DNA of 64,000 nt. Origin: Pigmentiphaga humi (GTDB lineage: Bacteria > Pseudomonadota > Gammaproteobacteria > Burkholderiales > Burkholderiaceae_B). The translations under genes and the position numbers were made by a program. The stretch's first letter is position 1. Each line of letters starts with the position of its first letter. The notes beneath the pieces were generated by a model. It searched no databases. It saw nothing but the letters and a program-made list of their open reading frames with translations, and was not told where the DNA came from. The stretch is taken from NCBI RefSeq assembly GCF_900606115.1, contig NZ_UWPJ01000012.1, positions 1-64,000 of the forward strand. The letters are read 5' to 3'. Shown in pieces: positions 21,343 through 30,075 of this stretch.

Positions 21343-22278
21343 ATGAAACTCCAGCAACTGCGCGCCTTCCACACCGTCGTCGACCAGGATATGAACGTCT
21401 CCCGCGCCGCTCAGGTACTGTGCACGACCCAATCGGCCGTCAGCAAGCAGATCCGGCTGCTGGAAGACAGCCTGGGCGTCACCCTGCTGATCCGCTCCAA
21501 GAGCCGCATCCTGGGGCTCACCGACGTAGGCCGCGACGTGCTGCGCTGCGTGCGCGGCATGCTCGCGGCAACCGAAGACATCGCCCAGATCGTGCGCGAC
21601 CACCAGCGCGGCTCGGGAGGGCGGCTGGCCATCGCCACCACCCACACCCATGCCCGCTATGCCCTGCAGGACATCGTGCCCGCCTTCGCCCAGCGCCACC
21701 CCGGCGTCGGCCTGCACCTGGTCCAGGCCACGCCGTCCGAGATCGCCGACCTGGTCGCGACCGGCGAAGTGGACCTGGGCCTGTCCACCATGCCGCGCAT
21801 CGTGCCGCCCACGCTTGCCGCCATTCCCTGCTATGAGCTCAAGCACGTGCTGATCGGCCAGCGCGGCCATCCGATCTTCTCGGCCCAGCCGCTGACCCTG
21901 GCGGCCATCGCCGGCTGCCCGCTCATCACCTACAGCGAGCAGCACGCCATAGGCTGGCGCATCAACGCCGCCTTCGAAGCGGCGGGACTCGTGCCGACGA
22001 TCGCGATGCGCGGCACCGACGTCGAAATCATGAAAAGCTATGCCGCCACCGGCGTCGGCCTGGCCGTCATCCCGCTGATCGCCTACCAGCGCTCGCGCGA
22101 CCGCAAGCTGGACGCGCGGCCCGTGGACCACCTGTTTCCGACCAGCACCGTCTACGCGCTGGCCCGCCGCGGCGCCTACTGGCCGCGCCACCTGTACGAA
22201 TTCGTCGGCAAGCTGGCCCCGGCGCTCACGCGCGAGGCGATCGAACAAGCACTGTTGCGCGCCGCCGCGCCCGAGTGA
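21343..22278 (+). CDS. LysR-family regulator (CysB/Cbl-like), RipR-type position
   Basis: 311 codons. The N-terminal helix-turn-helix MKLQQLRAFHTVVDQDMNVSRAAQVLCTTQSAVSKQIRLLEDSLGVTLL is classic and close to the CysB/Cbl branch. The effector domain follows, with an IATTHTHARYALQDIVPAF start like that of CysB-type proteins. Divergent from the hydratase-transferase-lyase genes across 134 bases holding two palindromes. In Pseudomonas and Yersinia the itaconate genes are controlled by a LysR protein in the same arrangement, so this is probably their activator. The effector is not shown by sequence. Confidence 0.9.
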   Translation: MKLQQLRAFHTVVDQDMNVSRAAQVLCTTQSAVSKQIRLLEDSLGVTLLIRSKSRILGLTDVGRDVLRCVRGMLAATEDIAQIVRDHQRGSGGRLAIATTHTHARYALQDIVPAFAQRHPGVGLHLVQATPSEIADLVATGEVDLGLSTMPRIVPPTLAAIPCYELKHVLIGQRGHPIFSAQPLTLAAIAGCPLITYSEQHAIGWRINAAFEAAGLVPTIAMRGTDVEIMKSYAATGVGLAVIPLIAYQRSRDRKLDARPVDHLFPTSTVYALARRGAYWPRHLYEFVGKLAPALTREAIEQALLRAAAPE

Positions 22279-22310
22279 CCCGGCCCATGCCGGGGCGCCG
22301 GCGACGATGC

Positions 22311-22316
22311 TAGAAT
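22311..22316 (+). promoter_or_regulatory. candidate -10 box for tRNA-Arg
   Basis: TAGAAT lies 38 bases upstream of the tRNA, in an otherwise GC-rich gap. No good -35 box is visible at the expected spacing, so the call is weak. Confidence 0.35.
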
Positions 22317-22327
22317 GCTGGGCTTCC

Positions 22328-22347
22328 CGGGCGGCCATGGCCGCCCG
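22328..22347. repeat. 20-bp perfect GC-rich palindrome before tRNA-Arg
   Basis: CGGGCGGCCATGGCCGCCCG is fully self-complementary and lies 7 bases before the tRNA. It could end LysR transcription, or affect tRNA 5-prime processing, or be incidental. There is no U tract, so it is not a standard intrinsic terminator. Confidence 0.4.
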
Positions 22348-22354
22348 CGTCTTG

Positions 22355-22429
22355 CTCGCCATAGTTCAATGGATAGAACAGGGTCCTCCTAAGACTCAGA
22401 TGCAGGTTCGATTCCTGCTGGCGAGGCCA
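22355..22429 (+). tRNA. tRNA-Arg (anticodon CCT)
   Basis: A full cloverleaf folds by eye. The acceptor CTCGCCA pairs with TGGCGAG. The D arm has GTTC/GAAC stems around AATGGATA. The anticodon stem GGGTC/GACTC holds loop CTCCTAA with anticodon CCT. The T arm GCAGG/CCTGC holds loop TTCGATT. Discriminator G is followed by an encoded CCA at 22427-22429. It reads AGG arginine codons, which are rare in this high-GC sequence. No integrase or flanking direct repeat is seen. Confidence 0.93.
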
Positions 22430-22497
22430 CCATCGCGCATGCTGCCGCGTGCGGGCACCGGACGGCATTGCCCAACGCCACATCGAGCGGGGTGACC

Positions 22498-23892
22498 ATG
22501 GACCTGTTCCGCGTCAAAAGCATAGACAGCATGCTGGCGCAGCGCCGGATGGCGGGCCTGCGCAAAAGCCTTTCCACCTTCGATCTCGTCATGCTGGGCG
22601 TGGGCGCGGTCGTCGGCTCGGGCATCTTCATTCTTACCGGCACCGGCAGCCTGATCGCCGGCCCCGCCCTGTCTCTGTCCTTCGTCCTGGCGGCCGTCGC
22701 CTGCTTCTTCTCGGCGCTGTCCTATGCCGAATTCTCGTCCTCGCTGCCGGTATCGGGTTCGGTCTACACCTATGTCTACGCCACGCTGGGCGAGCTCCCG
22801 GCCTGGCTGATCGGCTGGATCCTGATCCTGGAGTTCGGCCTGGCGGCCTCGGCCGTCGCGGCGGGCTGGTCCGGCTACCTGCAGTCGCTGGTCGCGGGCC
22901 TCGGACTGCACCTGCCCGAGGCGCTGCGCGCCGCGCCCGGGGCGGCGGCCGGCAGCGGCTCGCTGTTCAACCTGCCCGCCTTCCTGGTCCTGGCCGCCGT
23001 CACCGCCCTGCTCTCGCTCGGCATCCGCCAGTCCAAGCGGGTGAACAACGCGATGGTCGTGATCAAGATCCTGGTGGTGGTGCTCTTCATCGCCGCCGGC
23101 GCCAGCCACGTGCGAACCGAGAACTGGACGCCCTTCATGCCGTACGGCATGGGCGGCGTGTATGCCGGCGCGGCCCTGATGTTCTATGCCTTCATCGGCT
23201 TCGACGCGGTCGCCTCGTCGGCCGAGGAAGTCAGAAACCCGCAGCGCTCCCTGCCGCTCGGCATCCTCGGTTCGCTGCTGATCTGCACCGTGCTGTACGT
23301 GCTCGTCACGCTGGTCATGACCGGCATCGTGCCCTACCGGGATTTCGCTTCCAACGCCGACCACCCGGTGTCGCTGGCGCTGCAGCGCACCGGGCAGCTC
23401 GGCCTGGCGGGCGTGGTGGACCTGGGCGCGATCCTGGGCATGACGACGGTCATCCTGGTCATGAGCTACGGCCTGACGCGCATCCTCTACGCCATGGCCC
23501 GCGACGGCCTGCTGCCGCGTCGGCTGGCCAGCCTGCACCCCCGCTATGCGACCCCTTTCGCGCTGACGTGGTCCGTCGGGCTCGTTTTCGCGCTGGTCGC
23601 CGGGCTCGTCCCCCTGGCGGTGCTGGCCGAGCTCATCAACATCGGCACGCTGGCCGCGTTCTCGCTGATCTCGCTGGCCGTCATCGTCCTGCGCAAGACC
23701 CATCCGGGACTACAGCGGGGTTTTCGCTGCCCCGGCGTACCCTACGTCCCGCTCGCGGCCGTCGCCTGCTGCGTATTCCTCATCGCGCACCTGGACCGGA
23801 TCACCTGGCTGGCCTTCTGCCTGTGGGTGGCCGCCGGACTGATCGTGTATTTCCTCTACTCGCGCCGCAAATCCGTTCTCGCCGAGCGCTAG
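22498..23892 (+). CDS. APC-family amino acid permease (CAT/YfnA-like)
   Basis: 464 codons with about 12 hydrophobic segments. The first membrane segment carries the APC ligand-binding signature VVGSGIFILTGTGS, and the third region has SYAEFSSSLPVSGSVYTYVYATLGELPAWLIGWILILEFGL, typical of cationic amino acid transporters. YAFIGFDAVASSAEEVRNPQRSLPLGI is the conserved sixth-helix region. It should import an amino acid with protons across the inner membrane; the substrate is uncertain. The ATG at 22498 was chosen from the conserved opening (FRVKSIDSML); the frame is open to 22468. It overlaps the end of the convergent molybdoenzyme gene by 4 bases. Confidence 0.9.
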   Translation: MDLFRVKSIDSMLAQRRMAGLRKSLSTFDLVMLGVGAVVGSGIFILTGTGSLIAGPALSLSFVLAAVACFFSALSYAEFSSSLPVSGSVYTYVYATLGELPAWLIGWILILEFGLAASAVAAGWSGYLQSLVAGLGLHLPEALRAAPGAAAGSGSLFNLPAFLVLAAVTALLSLGIRQSKRVNNAMVVIKILVVVLFIAAGASHVRTENWTPFMPYGMGGVYAGAALMFYAFIGFDAVASSAEEVRNPQRSLPLGILGSLLICTVLYVLVTLVMTGIVPYRDFASNADHPVSLALQRTGQLGLAGVVDLGAILGMTTVILVMSYGLTRILYAMARDGLLPRRLASLHPRYATPFALTWSVGLVFALVAGLVPLAVLAELINIGTLAAFSLISLAVIVLRKTHPGLQRGFRCPGVPYVPLAAVACCVFLIAHLDRITWLAFCLWVAAGLIVYFLYSRRKSVLAER

Positions 23893-26192
23893 ACCGCGAA
23901 GGCCGGCAGGTCGAAGGCCTCCACCGCCGGGGCCTCGCCCTGCCACTTCTCCACCTCCACCAGCGCCGACAGCGCGCTGGGCGCCTGCGTAAGCCTGGAC
24001 GTTCCCACGTCGACCGTCAGCACGTTGGGGTTGCCGTGCCGTTCCAGGGCGTCGTCGGCCGGATCGAACCACGCGCCGGTGGACATGACGGCCACGCCGG
24101 GCATCACCGCCTCGCCCACGACGGCGGCCGCCATGCAGGCGCCGCGCTCGTTGTAGACCCTGACCAGGTCGCCGCTCTCGACCCCCCGGCGGGCCGCGTC
24201 GGCGCGCGACAGCCGGATGCGCTCGCGGCCCTTGATCTTGGCCGCTACCGATACCGCTCCGGCATCCAGTTGCGAATGCAGCTTGTCCGCGGGCTGCGAG
24301 GTCACCAGGTGCAGCGGGAAGCGCTTGGCCTGCGCGGTGCCCAGCCATTCGACCGGCTCGAGCCAGGCCGGATGCGGCGCGCAGTCGTCGTAGCCGAAGC
24401 CGGCGATGCGCTCGGAGTAGACCTCGATGCGGCCCGACGGGGTGGACAGCGGATGGGCAGCCGGATCGCGGCGGAAATCTTCGAACAGAACAAAGGATTT
24501 CGCCGGTTCCGGCAGCTCCAGGAATCCCTGCTGCCAGAAGGCCTCGAATTCGGGAACGTCGAAACCTCCTTCGCGCCAGTTGGCCGCCAGATTGCCGTAG
24601 ATATGGCGCAGCCAGCCCATCTCGTCGCGGCCCTCGGTGTAGGCCTGCTCGTGGCCGGCCAGGGCGGACAGTTCGCGGTAGATGTCGAAGTCGTTGCGGC
24701 TCTGGCCCTGGGGCGCGAGCGCCTGGTGCATGGCGAGCACGAATCGGTCGCGCGAGGAGCCGCCGATATCGTTGCGCTCGAGCGTGGTGGTGGCCGGCAG
24801 GACGATGTCGGCGCGGCGCGCGGTAGGCGTCCACCAGCTTTCGTGGACGATGACGGTCTCGGGCCGGCTCCAGGCGCGCACCAGCCGGTTCAGGTCCTGA
24901 TGGTGGTGGAAGGGGTTGCCGCCGGCCCAATAGACCAGCCGGATATCGGGATAGACGTCCTCGCGGCCGTTGAAGGCATAAGGTTCGCCCGGATGCAGCA
25001 GCATGTCGGCGATGCGCGCCACCGGGATGGACTTGCCGGTCGGGTTGCGGCCCGCCCCCATTTCAGGCGCGGCCACGCCGGGGCGCGGATTGGCCACGCC
25101 GTTCATGGAGGCATGGCCGAACGCGAAGCCGCCGCCCGGCAGGCCGATCTGTCCCAGCGCCGAGGCCAGCGCGATCGAGCACCAGTACGGCTGTTCGCCG
25201 CGATGCGCGCGCTGCAGCGACCAGGCGCAGGTCAGCATGGTGCGCGTCGTCGCCGCCTGGCGCGCCAGGGCGCGGATGTCCGCGGCCGGCACGCCGCATA
25301 TGTCCTGCGCCCATTCGGCGCTCTTGGCCGTGCCGTCGGTCTTGCCCAGCACGTACTGCTCGAAGCGGTCGAAACCGGCGCAGTGGGTTTGCACGAATGC
25401 CCGGTCCGCCAGGTTCTCGACCAGCAAGGTGTGCACCATGCCCAGCATCATGGCGGTGTCGGTATTGGGCCGGATCGGGATCCAGCGCGCCTGCACGCCT
25501 TCGGGCACGTCGTCCCGGGTCGGGCTCACGACCGCGAGCTCCATGCCCGCCTCCAGCGCGCGCGCCAGCCAGCGCGGCGTCGAGTGCTCGCCGGCGCCGC
25601 CGGAGGTGATCTGGCTATTGCGCAGCGGCAGGCCGCCGAAAGCCACGAACAGGCGGGTATGGGCGGCCATGCTGTTCCAGTCGGTGACGCGCCCCGTCAC
25701 CGGCGCATACGTGCCGATCACGTGCGGCAGCAGGAACTGCGCCGCGCCCCAGCTGTAATTGCCGGCCTGGTTGACGCAGCCGCCGCCCGCGTTCAGGAAG
25801 CGGTGGGTGAGCGTGCGCGCATGGTGCAGCCGCCCCGCCGACGACCAGCCATAGGAGCCGCCGAAGATGGCTTCGCTGCCATGTTCGGCGCGCACCCGCG
25901 CCAGTTCGTCGGCCACCAGCCGCAGCGCGACGTCCCAGTCGACCTCGACGAAGGACTCGCGGCCGCGCGCACCGCGGTCGGAGGCGCCGCGGCGCTTCAG
26001 CCAACCTTCGCGCACCGCCGGCCGGGCGATGCGCAGGGGCGAATGCACCATGCCCGGCATGGACTGCAGGATGGAAGATGGCGCCGGATCGCGCGCGAAC
26101 GGCTCGCAGGCCTGCAGGCGGCCATCGGCCACCACCGCGGTAAAAGCGCCCCAATGCGACAGGGACGGAAAGCGCTTGATGTCACCAGCCAT
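23889..26192 (-). CDS. molybdopterin oxidoreductase, BisC/TorA type
   Basis: 767 codons. The segment IFGGSYGWSSAGRLHHARTLTHRFLN (from residue 110) is the DMSO/TMAO/biotin-sulfoxide reductase pattern, with S118 the expected molybdenum ligand. Other marks are YWAGGNPFHHHQDLNRLVRAW, TARRADIVLPATTTLERNDIG and LVTSQPADKLHSQLD near the cofactor tail site. There is no N-terminal cysteine cluster for an iron-sulfur centre and no twin-arginine signal, which favours the cytoplasmic BisC-like group reducing biotin or methionine sulfoxide. The ATG at 26192 has GGAG 9 bases upstream; a GTG at 26222 is weaker. Downstream of the Lrp-type gene on the same strand, 94 bases apart. Confidence 0.88.
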   Translation of the reverse strand: MAGDIKRFPSLSHWGAFTAVVADGRLQACEPFARDPAPSSILQSMPGMVHSPLRIARPAVREGWLKRRGASDRGARGRESFVEVDWDVALRLVADELARVRAEHGSEAIFGGSYGWSSAGRLHHARTLTHRFLNAGGGCVNQAGNYSWGAAQFLLPHVIGTYAPVTGRVTDWNSMAAHTRLFVAFGGLPLRNSQITSGGAGEHSTPRWLARALEAGMELAVVSPTRDDVPEGVQARWIPIRPNTDTAMMLGMVHTLLVENLADRAFVQTHCAGFDRFEQYVLGKTDGTAKSAEWAQDICGVPAADIRALARQAATTRTMLTCAWSLQRAHRGEQPYWCSIALASALGQIGLPGGGFAFGHASMNGVANPRPGVAAPEMGAGRNPTGKSIPVARIADMLLHPGEPYAFNGREDVYPDIRLVYWAGGNPFHHHQDLNRLVRAWSRPETVIVHESWWTPTARRADIVLPATTTLERNDIGGSSRDRFVLAMHQALAPQGQSRNDFDIYRELSALAGHEQAYTEGRDEMGWLRHIYGNLAANWREGGFDVPEFEAFWQQGFLELPEPAKSFVLFEDFRRDPAAHPLSTPSGRIEVYSERIAGFGYDDCAPHPAWLEPVEWLGTAQAKRFPLHLVTSQPADKLHSQLDAGAVSVAAKIKGRERIRLSRADAARRGVESGDLVRVYNERGACMAAAVVGEAVMPGVAVMSTGAWFDPADDALERHGNPNVLTVDVGTSRLTQAPSALSALVEVEKWQGEAPAVEAFDLPAFAV

Positions 26193-26286
26193 GCTACTGC
26201 TCCAGAATCCAACGCCTGCCACTACGCGGCGATACCAATAATCTGCACGAATCCCGGCCCCAGAGCACAGCGGGTAGGGGTGGGCT

Positions 26287-26745
26287 TCACGCGTAATCCA
26301 GCGGCAGGGCCGTCGTATATTTCAATTCTTCCATCGCGAAACTGGAACTCACGTCGAACAGTTCCACGACCTGTATCAGTTTCTTGTACACCAGGTCGAA
26401 GCCCTGGATGTCCGGCACCACTACTTTCAGCAGGTAATCGATGTCGCCGCTCATGCGGTAGAACTCGACCACCTCGGGCATGTCGCGCACGCCGGCGGCG
26501 AATTTCTGCAGCCATTGCAGGTCGTGGTGATTGGTCTTGACCGCCACGAACACCGTCACCCCCACGCCCAGCTTGCGGTCGTCGAGCAGGCACACCTGCT
26601 TGCGGATCACACCCTCCTGCGTCAGCCGCTGGACGCGCTTCCAGCACGCCGTGGGCGAAAGGCTCACGCGCTCGGCAATCTCGTTGACCGACAGCGTGGC
26701 GTCCTCCTGCAGGATCGAAAGAATGTTTCTGTCTTTTTTATCCAC
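26287..26745 (-). CDS. Lrp/AsnC-family regulator
   Basis: 152 codons, the standard size. The N-terminal helix-turn-helix (DKKDRNILSILQEDATLSVNEIAERVSLSPTACWKRVQRLTQEGVI) is followed by the RAM ligand domain, with VEFYRMSGDIDYLLKVVVPD containing the conserved G-D-D/I-D-Y-L amino-acid pocket loop. Such proteins sense an amino acid and control transport or breakdown genes. It faces a MetC-like lyase gene across an AT-rich gap and lies upstream of the molybdoenzyme, so control of sulfur amino acid metabolism is likely but inferred. Confidence 0.92.
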   Translation of the reverse strand: MDKKDRNILSILQEDATLSVNEIAERVSLSPTACWKRVQRLTQEGVIRKQVCLLDDRKLGVGVTVFVAVKTNHHDLQWLQKFAAGVRDMPEVVEFYRMSGDIDYLLKVVVPDIQGFDLVYKKLIQVVELFDVSSSFAMEELKYTTALPLDYA

Positions 26746-26921
26746 AGGGAATTTCCTATCATTGTATTTTTCTCAAAGAGAATTATTTTTCATTTTTCCG
26801 GCGAAAGCCAGTCGATAAGGAAAAAAATTTAATCGCTCCTGCTTCTACACTTTCCTCAATGGTCAGCGTGGCGGAAGGCCCTCCGGCCCCATCGCGCACA
26901 GCAAGAGGAAACAGCGTAGCC
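26746..26921. promoter_or_regulatory. AT-rich divergent control region, Lrp gene / metC-like gene
   Basis: 176 bases with a marked AT-rich core (about 26750-26840), unlike the GC-rich surroundings. It contains TTCTC-AAA-GAGAA (26770-26782) and several T and A tracts typical of Lrp-type binding regions, which recognise bendable AT-rich DNA. The lyase ATG is preceded by AAGAGGAAA at about 12 bases. Autoregulation plus control of the lyase is the expected arrangement. Confidence 0.45.
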
Positions 26922-28124
26922 ATGAAAGAGAAAACCAGGCTGGTGAACGCCGGCCGCCATCCCGAACGATTCGCCGGACTCGTCAACACGCCGATCTTCC
27001 GCGGCTCGACCATCCTGCACGCCACGATGGCCGAATGGGAAGACAAGAAGCGCCGCCGCGCCGCCGACGAACACGGCGCGAGCACCTACGGCCGCTTCGG
27101 CACGCCCACGCACCATGCGCTGGAAGAAGCCGTGGCCGAGCTGGAAGGCGGCTGCCGCTCCCAGCTCTTTCCCTCGGGCCTGGCCGCCTGCACGACCGTG
27201 CTGACCGCACTGCTGGCCGCCGGCGATCACGTGCTGCTGACCGACAGCGCCTATTCGCCCACCCGCGGCTTCCTGACCCGGGTACTGAGCCGCTTCGGCG
27301 TCGAGACCACGGTCTACGATCCCACTTGCGGCGCCGGCATCGAGGCCTTCATCCGCCCCAATACGCGGGTGGTCTATGTGGAATCGCCGGGTTCGGAAAC
27401 CTTCGAGGTGCAGGACATCCCGGCCATCGCAGAGGCCGCGCACCGGCACGGCGCCAAGGTGGTCATGGACAACACCTGGGGCACCCCGCTATTCTTCAAG
27501 CCCTTCGAGCATGGCGTGGACGTCTCGATCCAGGCCGCCACCAAGTACATCGTCGGCCATTCGGACGCCATGCTGGGCATCGCCACCTGCACCGAAGAAA
27601 CCTGGCCGCTGGTCAAGCGCGCGGCGCAGGACCTGGGCCAGACGGCCGGCCCCGACGACGCCTACCTGGCGCTGCGCGGCCTGCGCACGATGAACGTGCG
27701 CCTGCAGCAGCACTGGAAAAGCGGCGTGGAAGTGGCTTCCTGGCTCGAAACCCGTCCGGAGGTCGAGCGCGTGCTGCATCCTGCGCTGCCCAGCCACCCC
27801 GGCCATGCGCTGTGGAAGCGCGACTTCCTCGGCGCGTGCGGCCTCTTCGCCGTGGTGCTCAAGCCGGCGTCTCCGGCGGCGGTGGAAGCCTTCATCGACA
27901 CCCTGCAGCTGTTCGGCATCGGCGTCTCGTGGGGCGGCTACGAAAGCCTGGTGATCCCGTTCAACCCCGCCGGCGACCGCACCACCACGCAGTGGCCGCA
28001 CAAGGGACAGGCGCTGCGCCTGCACATCGGCCTGGAAGATCCCGCCGACCTGATCGCCGACCTGGAAAACGGCTTCGCCGCCCTGGCCCAGGTGGAATCC
28101 GCGCCCGTGCCGCTGCGCGCCTGA
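26922..28124 (+). CDS. metC: cystathionine beta-lyase-like PLP enzyme
   Basis: 400 codons. Cys/Met metabolism PLP-family features: STYGRFGTPTHHALEEAVAELEGG, the FPSGLAACTTVLTALL cofactor loop, YVESPGSETFEVQDIPAIAEAAH, D183 in VVMDNTWGTPL, and the Schiff-base lysine K208 in AATKYIVGHSDAMLG. The SWGGYESLVIPF motif near the C-terminus is typical of MetC. The reaction is expected to be cystathionine to homocysteine, pyruvate and ammonia, although related lyases act on cysteine or methionine. Divergent from an Lrp-type regulator. I start at the ATG at 26922; the frame is open a further 63 bases upstream. Confidence 0.88.
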   Translation: MKEKTRLVNAGRHPERFAGLVNTPIFRGSTILHATMAEWEDKKRRRAADEHGASTYGRFGTPTHHALEEAVAELEGGCRSQLFPSGLAACTTVLTALLAAGDHVLLTDSAYSPTRGFLTRVLSRFGVETTVYDPTCGAGIEAFIRPNTRVVYVESPGSETFEVQDIPAIAEAAHRHGAKVVMDNTWGTPLFFKPFEHGVDVSIQAATKYIVGHSDAMLGIATCTEETWPLVKRAAQDLGQTAGPDDAYLALRGLRTMNVRLQQHWKSGVEVASWLETRPEVERVLHPALPSHPGHALWKRDFLGACGLFAVVLKPASPAAVEAFIDTLQLFGIGVSWGGYESLVIPFNPAGDRTTTQWPHKGQALRLHIGLEDPADLIADLENGFAALAQVESAPVPLRA

Positions 28125-28197
28125 ACGCGCAGAAAGCGCGGAGTATCATTTCAACTTGGCATTACCCCCGAACCCGTAACCTGCCTTTCCCCACCCA

Positions 28198-28237
28198 GGG
28201 CGCCGCGGATCCGGCTCGCCGGTCCGCCAGCGCCGCC
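28198..28237 (+). repeat. dispersed GC-rich intergenic repeat, copy 1
   Basis: A 40-base GC-rich element with a GGATCCGG core. An inverted copy, identical except for one inserted base, lies at 30076-30116. The two copies flank the DapA-like and SDR genes. Neither is coding. Confidence 0.7.
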
Positions 28238-28294
28238 TTCCAGAGGGGCGCCCGGCAGGGCGCGGGGGAATGAACTCATACTAGTGGAACTACC

Positions 28295-29230
28295 ATGGCA
28301 AAGATGAAAATCGAAGGGTCGTTCGTCGCCCTGATCACCCCGTTCAACCAGGATGGCACCGTGGACTTCGAGGGCTTTCGCACCCTGCTGAAGTTCCAGG
28401 AGGACAACGGCACGGCCGCCGTGCTCATCATGGGCTCGACCGGCGAGGTCTCGATGCTGTCGCAGAAGGAACGCGAACAGATCATTGCCGAGACGGCCAA
28501 GATGAAGACCGGGAAGATGAAGTTCTTCTACGGCTGCACGGGCAACAACACCGCCACCACCATAGACTACCTGCGCTTTGCCCGCGACAACGGCGCCGAC
28601 GGCGCGATCCTGGCCGCGCCCGCCTACATCTGCGGCCCCGAAGCCGACCTCGAAGACTACTTCCTGGAAGTGGCCGACGCGACCGACCTGCCGCTGGGCA
28701 TCTACAACAACCCGCCGCGCGTGAAGACCGACCTGCACTGGGACAACCTGCTGCGCATCTTCAAGCACCCCAACTACGTGGTGCACAAGGAATCGACCAC
28801 GCGCGTCGGCCAGGTCGCCCAGGTGCTGCGCGCCCGCCCCGACGTGTCCGTGATGTGCTGCGATTCGCCCAACCTGGGCCTGGTCGTGCCGACCATGAGC
28901 CTGGGCGGCCACGGCACCGCCAACATGACCGGCAACATCTCGCCGGCCGAGATCGCCGTCATCTCCAAGCCCTGGAAGACGCCGGAAGTGTCCGAGAGCT
29001 TCCGCGACATGTACCTGCACCTGCTGCCCATGCTGCATTTCTCGTACTCGGCCATCAACCCCGTCGCCATCAAGTCGCTGATGAAGGCGGTGGGCCTGCC
29101 GGCCGGCGAGCTGCGCAAGCCGCTCAAGGCCCTGGCGCCGGAAGCCCTGCAGAAGGGCCTGCGCGTGGTGCGCGAACTGGAACTGGACAAGAAGTACGGC
29201 TGGAGCTCTCCAGAACTCAAATCCGTATAA
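28295..29230 (+). CDS. DapA-family (dihydrodipicolinate synthase-like) aldolase
   Basis: 311 codons, normal for the NAL/DapA superfamily of class I aldolases. The pocket GSTGEVSML (47-55), the tyrosine Y137 in GIYNNPPR and the Schiff-base lysine K165 in VVHKESTTR are intact. The family includes true lysine biosynthesis DapA and many catabolic aldolases or dehydratases acting on keto-sugar acids and aromatic side chains. The downstream SDR gene (31 bases away, same strand) and nearby Bug receptor suggest a catabolic role rather than lysine synthesis. The substrate is unknown. Confidence 0.85.
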   Translation: MAKMKIEGSFVALITPFNQDGTVDFEGFRTLLKFQEDNGTAAVLIMGSTGEVSMLSQKEREQIIAETAKMKTGKMKFFYGCTGNNTATTIDYLRFARDNGADGAILAAPAYICGPEADLEDYFLEVADATDLPLGIYNNPPRVKTDLHWDNLLRIFKHPNYVVHKESTTRVGQVAQVLRARPDVSVMCCDSPNLGLVVPTMSLGGHGTANMTGNISPAEIAVISKPWKTPEVSESFRDMYLHLLPMLHFSYSAINPVAIKSLMKAVGLPAGELRKPLKALAPEALQKGLRVVRELELDKKYGWSSPELKSV

Positions 29231-29261
29231 CTCCCTTGCAGGATAGACGACAGGAAGACGC

Positions 29262-30041
29262 ATGGATCTCGGCATACAAGGTAGACACGCGCTGGTGTTC
29301 GGCGGCAGCCGCGGCATGGGGCGCGCGTGCGCCCAGCAGCTGTCGCAGGAAGGCGCGCAGGTGGTGATCGCCGCGCGCACCCAGTCCACGCTCGAACTGG
29401 CCGCGGCCGAGATCGGCCAGGCCACCGGCACGCCGGTGCGCTACGTCGTCGCGGACATCACCAGCGAGGCGGGCCGCGATGCCGCGCTGGCGGCCTGCCC
29501 CGCGCCCGACATCCTGGTCAACAACGCCGACGGTCCTGCGCCCGGAGACTTCCGCAAGTGGAGCCTGGACGACTGGCACCAGGCGCTGGACGCCATGATG
29601 CTGGGGCCCATCGAGATGATGCGCCGTACCGTGGACGGCATGATGGACCGCAAGTTCGGCCGCATCGTCAACATCGTGTCGCGCAGCGTGAAAACGCCGC
29701 AGATCGAACTGGGGATGTCCAACGGCGCGCGCTCCGGCCTGGTGGGCTTCGCTGCCGGCCTGGCCCGCCAGACCGTCCGCCACAACGTCACCGTCAACAA
29801 CCTGCTGCCCGGCGTGTTCTCCACCGACGCGCAGCGGCGGCACATCGAGGGCATGCTGGAAGAAACCGGCAAATCCTTCGATCAGCTGTGGGAAGAACGC
29901 GGCAGCAACAATCCCGCCGGCCGCATGGGCCGCGCCGAGGAACTGGGCGCGCTGTGCGCGTTCATCTGCTCGGCCCACACGGGCTACATCACCGGCCAGA
30001 GCATCCTGATCGACGGCGGGGGGTATCCGGGGACGTATTAG
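29262..30041 (+). CDS. SDR-family oxidoreductase with altered catalytic motif
   Basis: 259 codons. The cofactor loop FGGSRGMGRACA (13-24) and the NNAD segment (87-90) mark a classical-length short-chain dehydrogenase. The catalytic Ser140 lies in RIVNIVSRSVK. The usual Tyr-x3-Lys is missing: the aligned residues are S153 and R157 in GMSNGARSGLVGF. This altered motif occurs in a recognised BKR-like SDR subgroup, so it is likely a real lineage feature and not damage. Whether these proteins catalyse a redox reaction is unsettled. It follows the DapA-like gene closely and is probably co-transcribed with it. Confidence 0.88.
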   Translation: MDLGIQGRHALVFGGSRGMGRACAQQLSQEGAQVVIAARTQSTLELAAAEIGQATGTPVRYVVADITSEAGRDAALAACPAPDILVNNADGPAPGDFRKWSLDDWHQALDAMMLGPIEMMRRTVDGMMDRKFGRIVNIVSRSVKTPQIELGMSNGARSGLVGFAAGLARQTVRHNVTVNNLLPGVFSTDAQRRHIEGMLEETGKSFDQLWEERGSNNPAGRMGRAEELGALCAFICSAHTGYITGQSILIDGGGYPGTY

Positions 30042-30075
30042 GCCCCCCCCTACGCGCTTCGCGCGCCCCCCGGGG

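Noticed and set aside
22355-22429. tRNA-Arg as an integration site for a genomic island
   Set aside because: No integrase, no repeated tRNA 3-prime end downstream and no change in gene style; ordinary permease and metabolic genes follow.
28126-28140. Stem-loop CGCGC-AGAAA-GCGCG after the metC-like gene as a terminator
   Set aside because: The stem is only 5 bp and no U tract follows; too weak to call.
28295-29230. Biosynthetic dapA for lysine
   Set aside because: Catalytic Tyr and Lys are present, but context (SDR partner, Bug receptor, no lysine genes) and divergent sequence favour another member of the aldolase superfamily.
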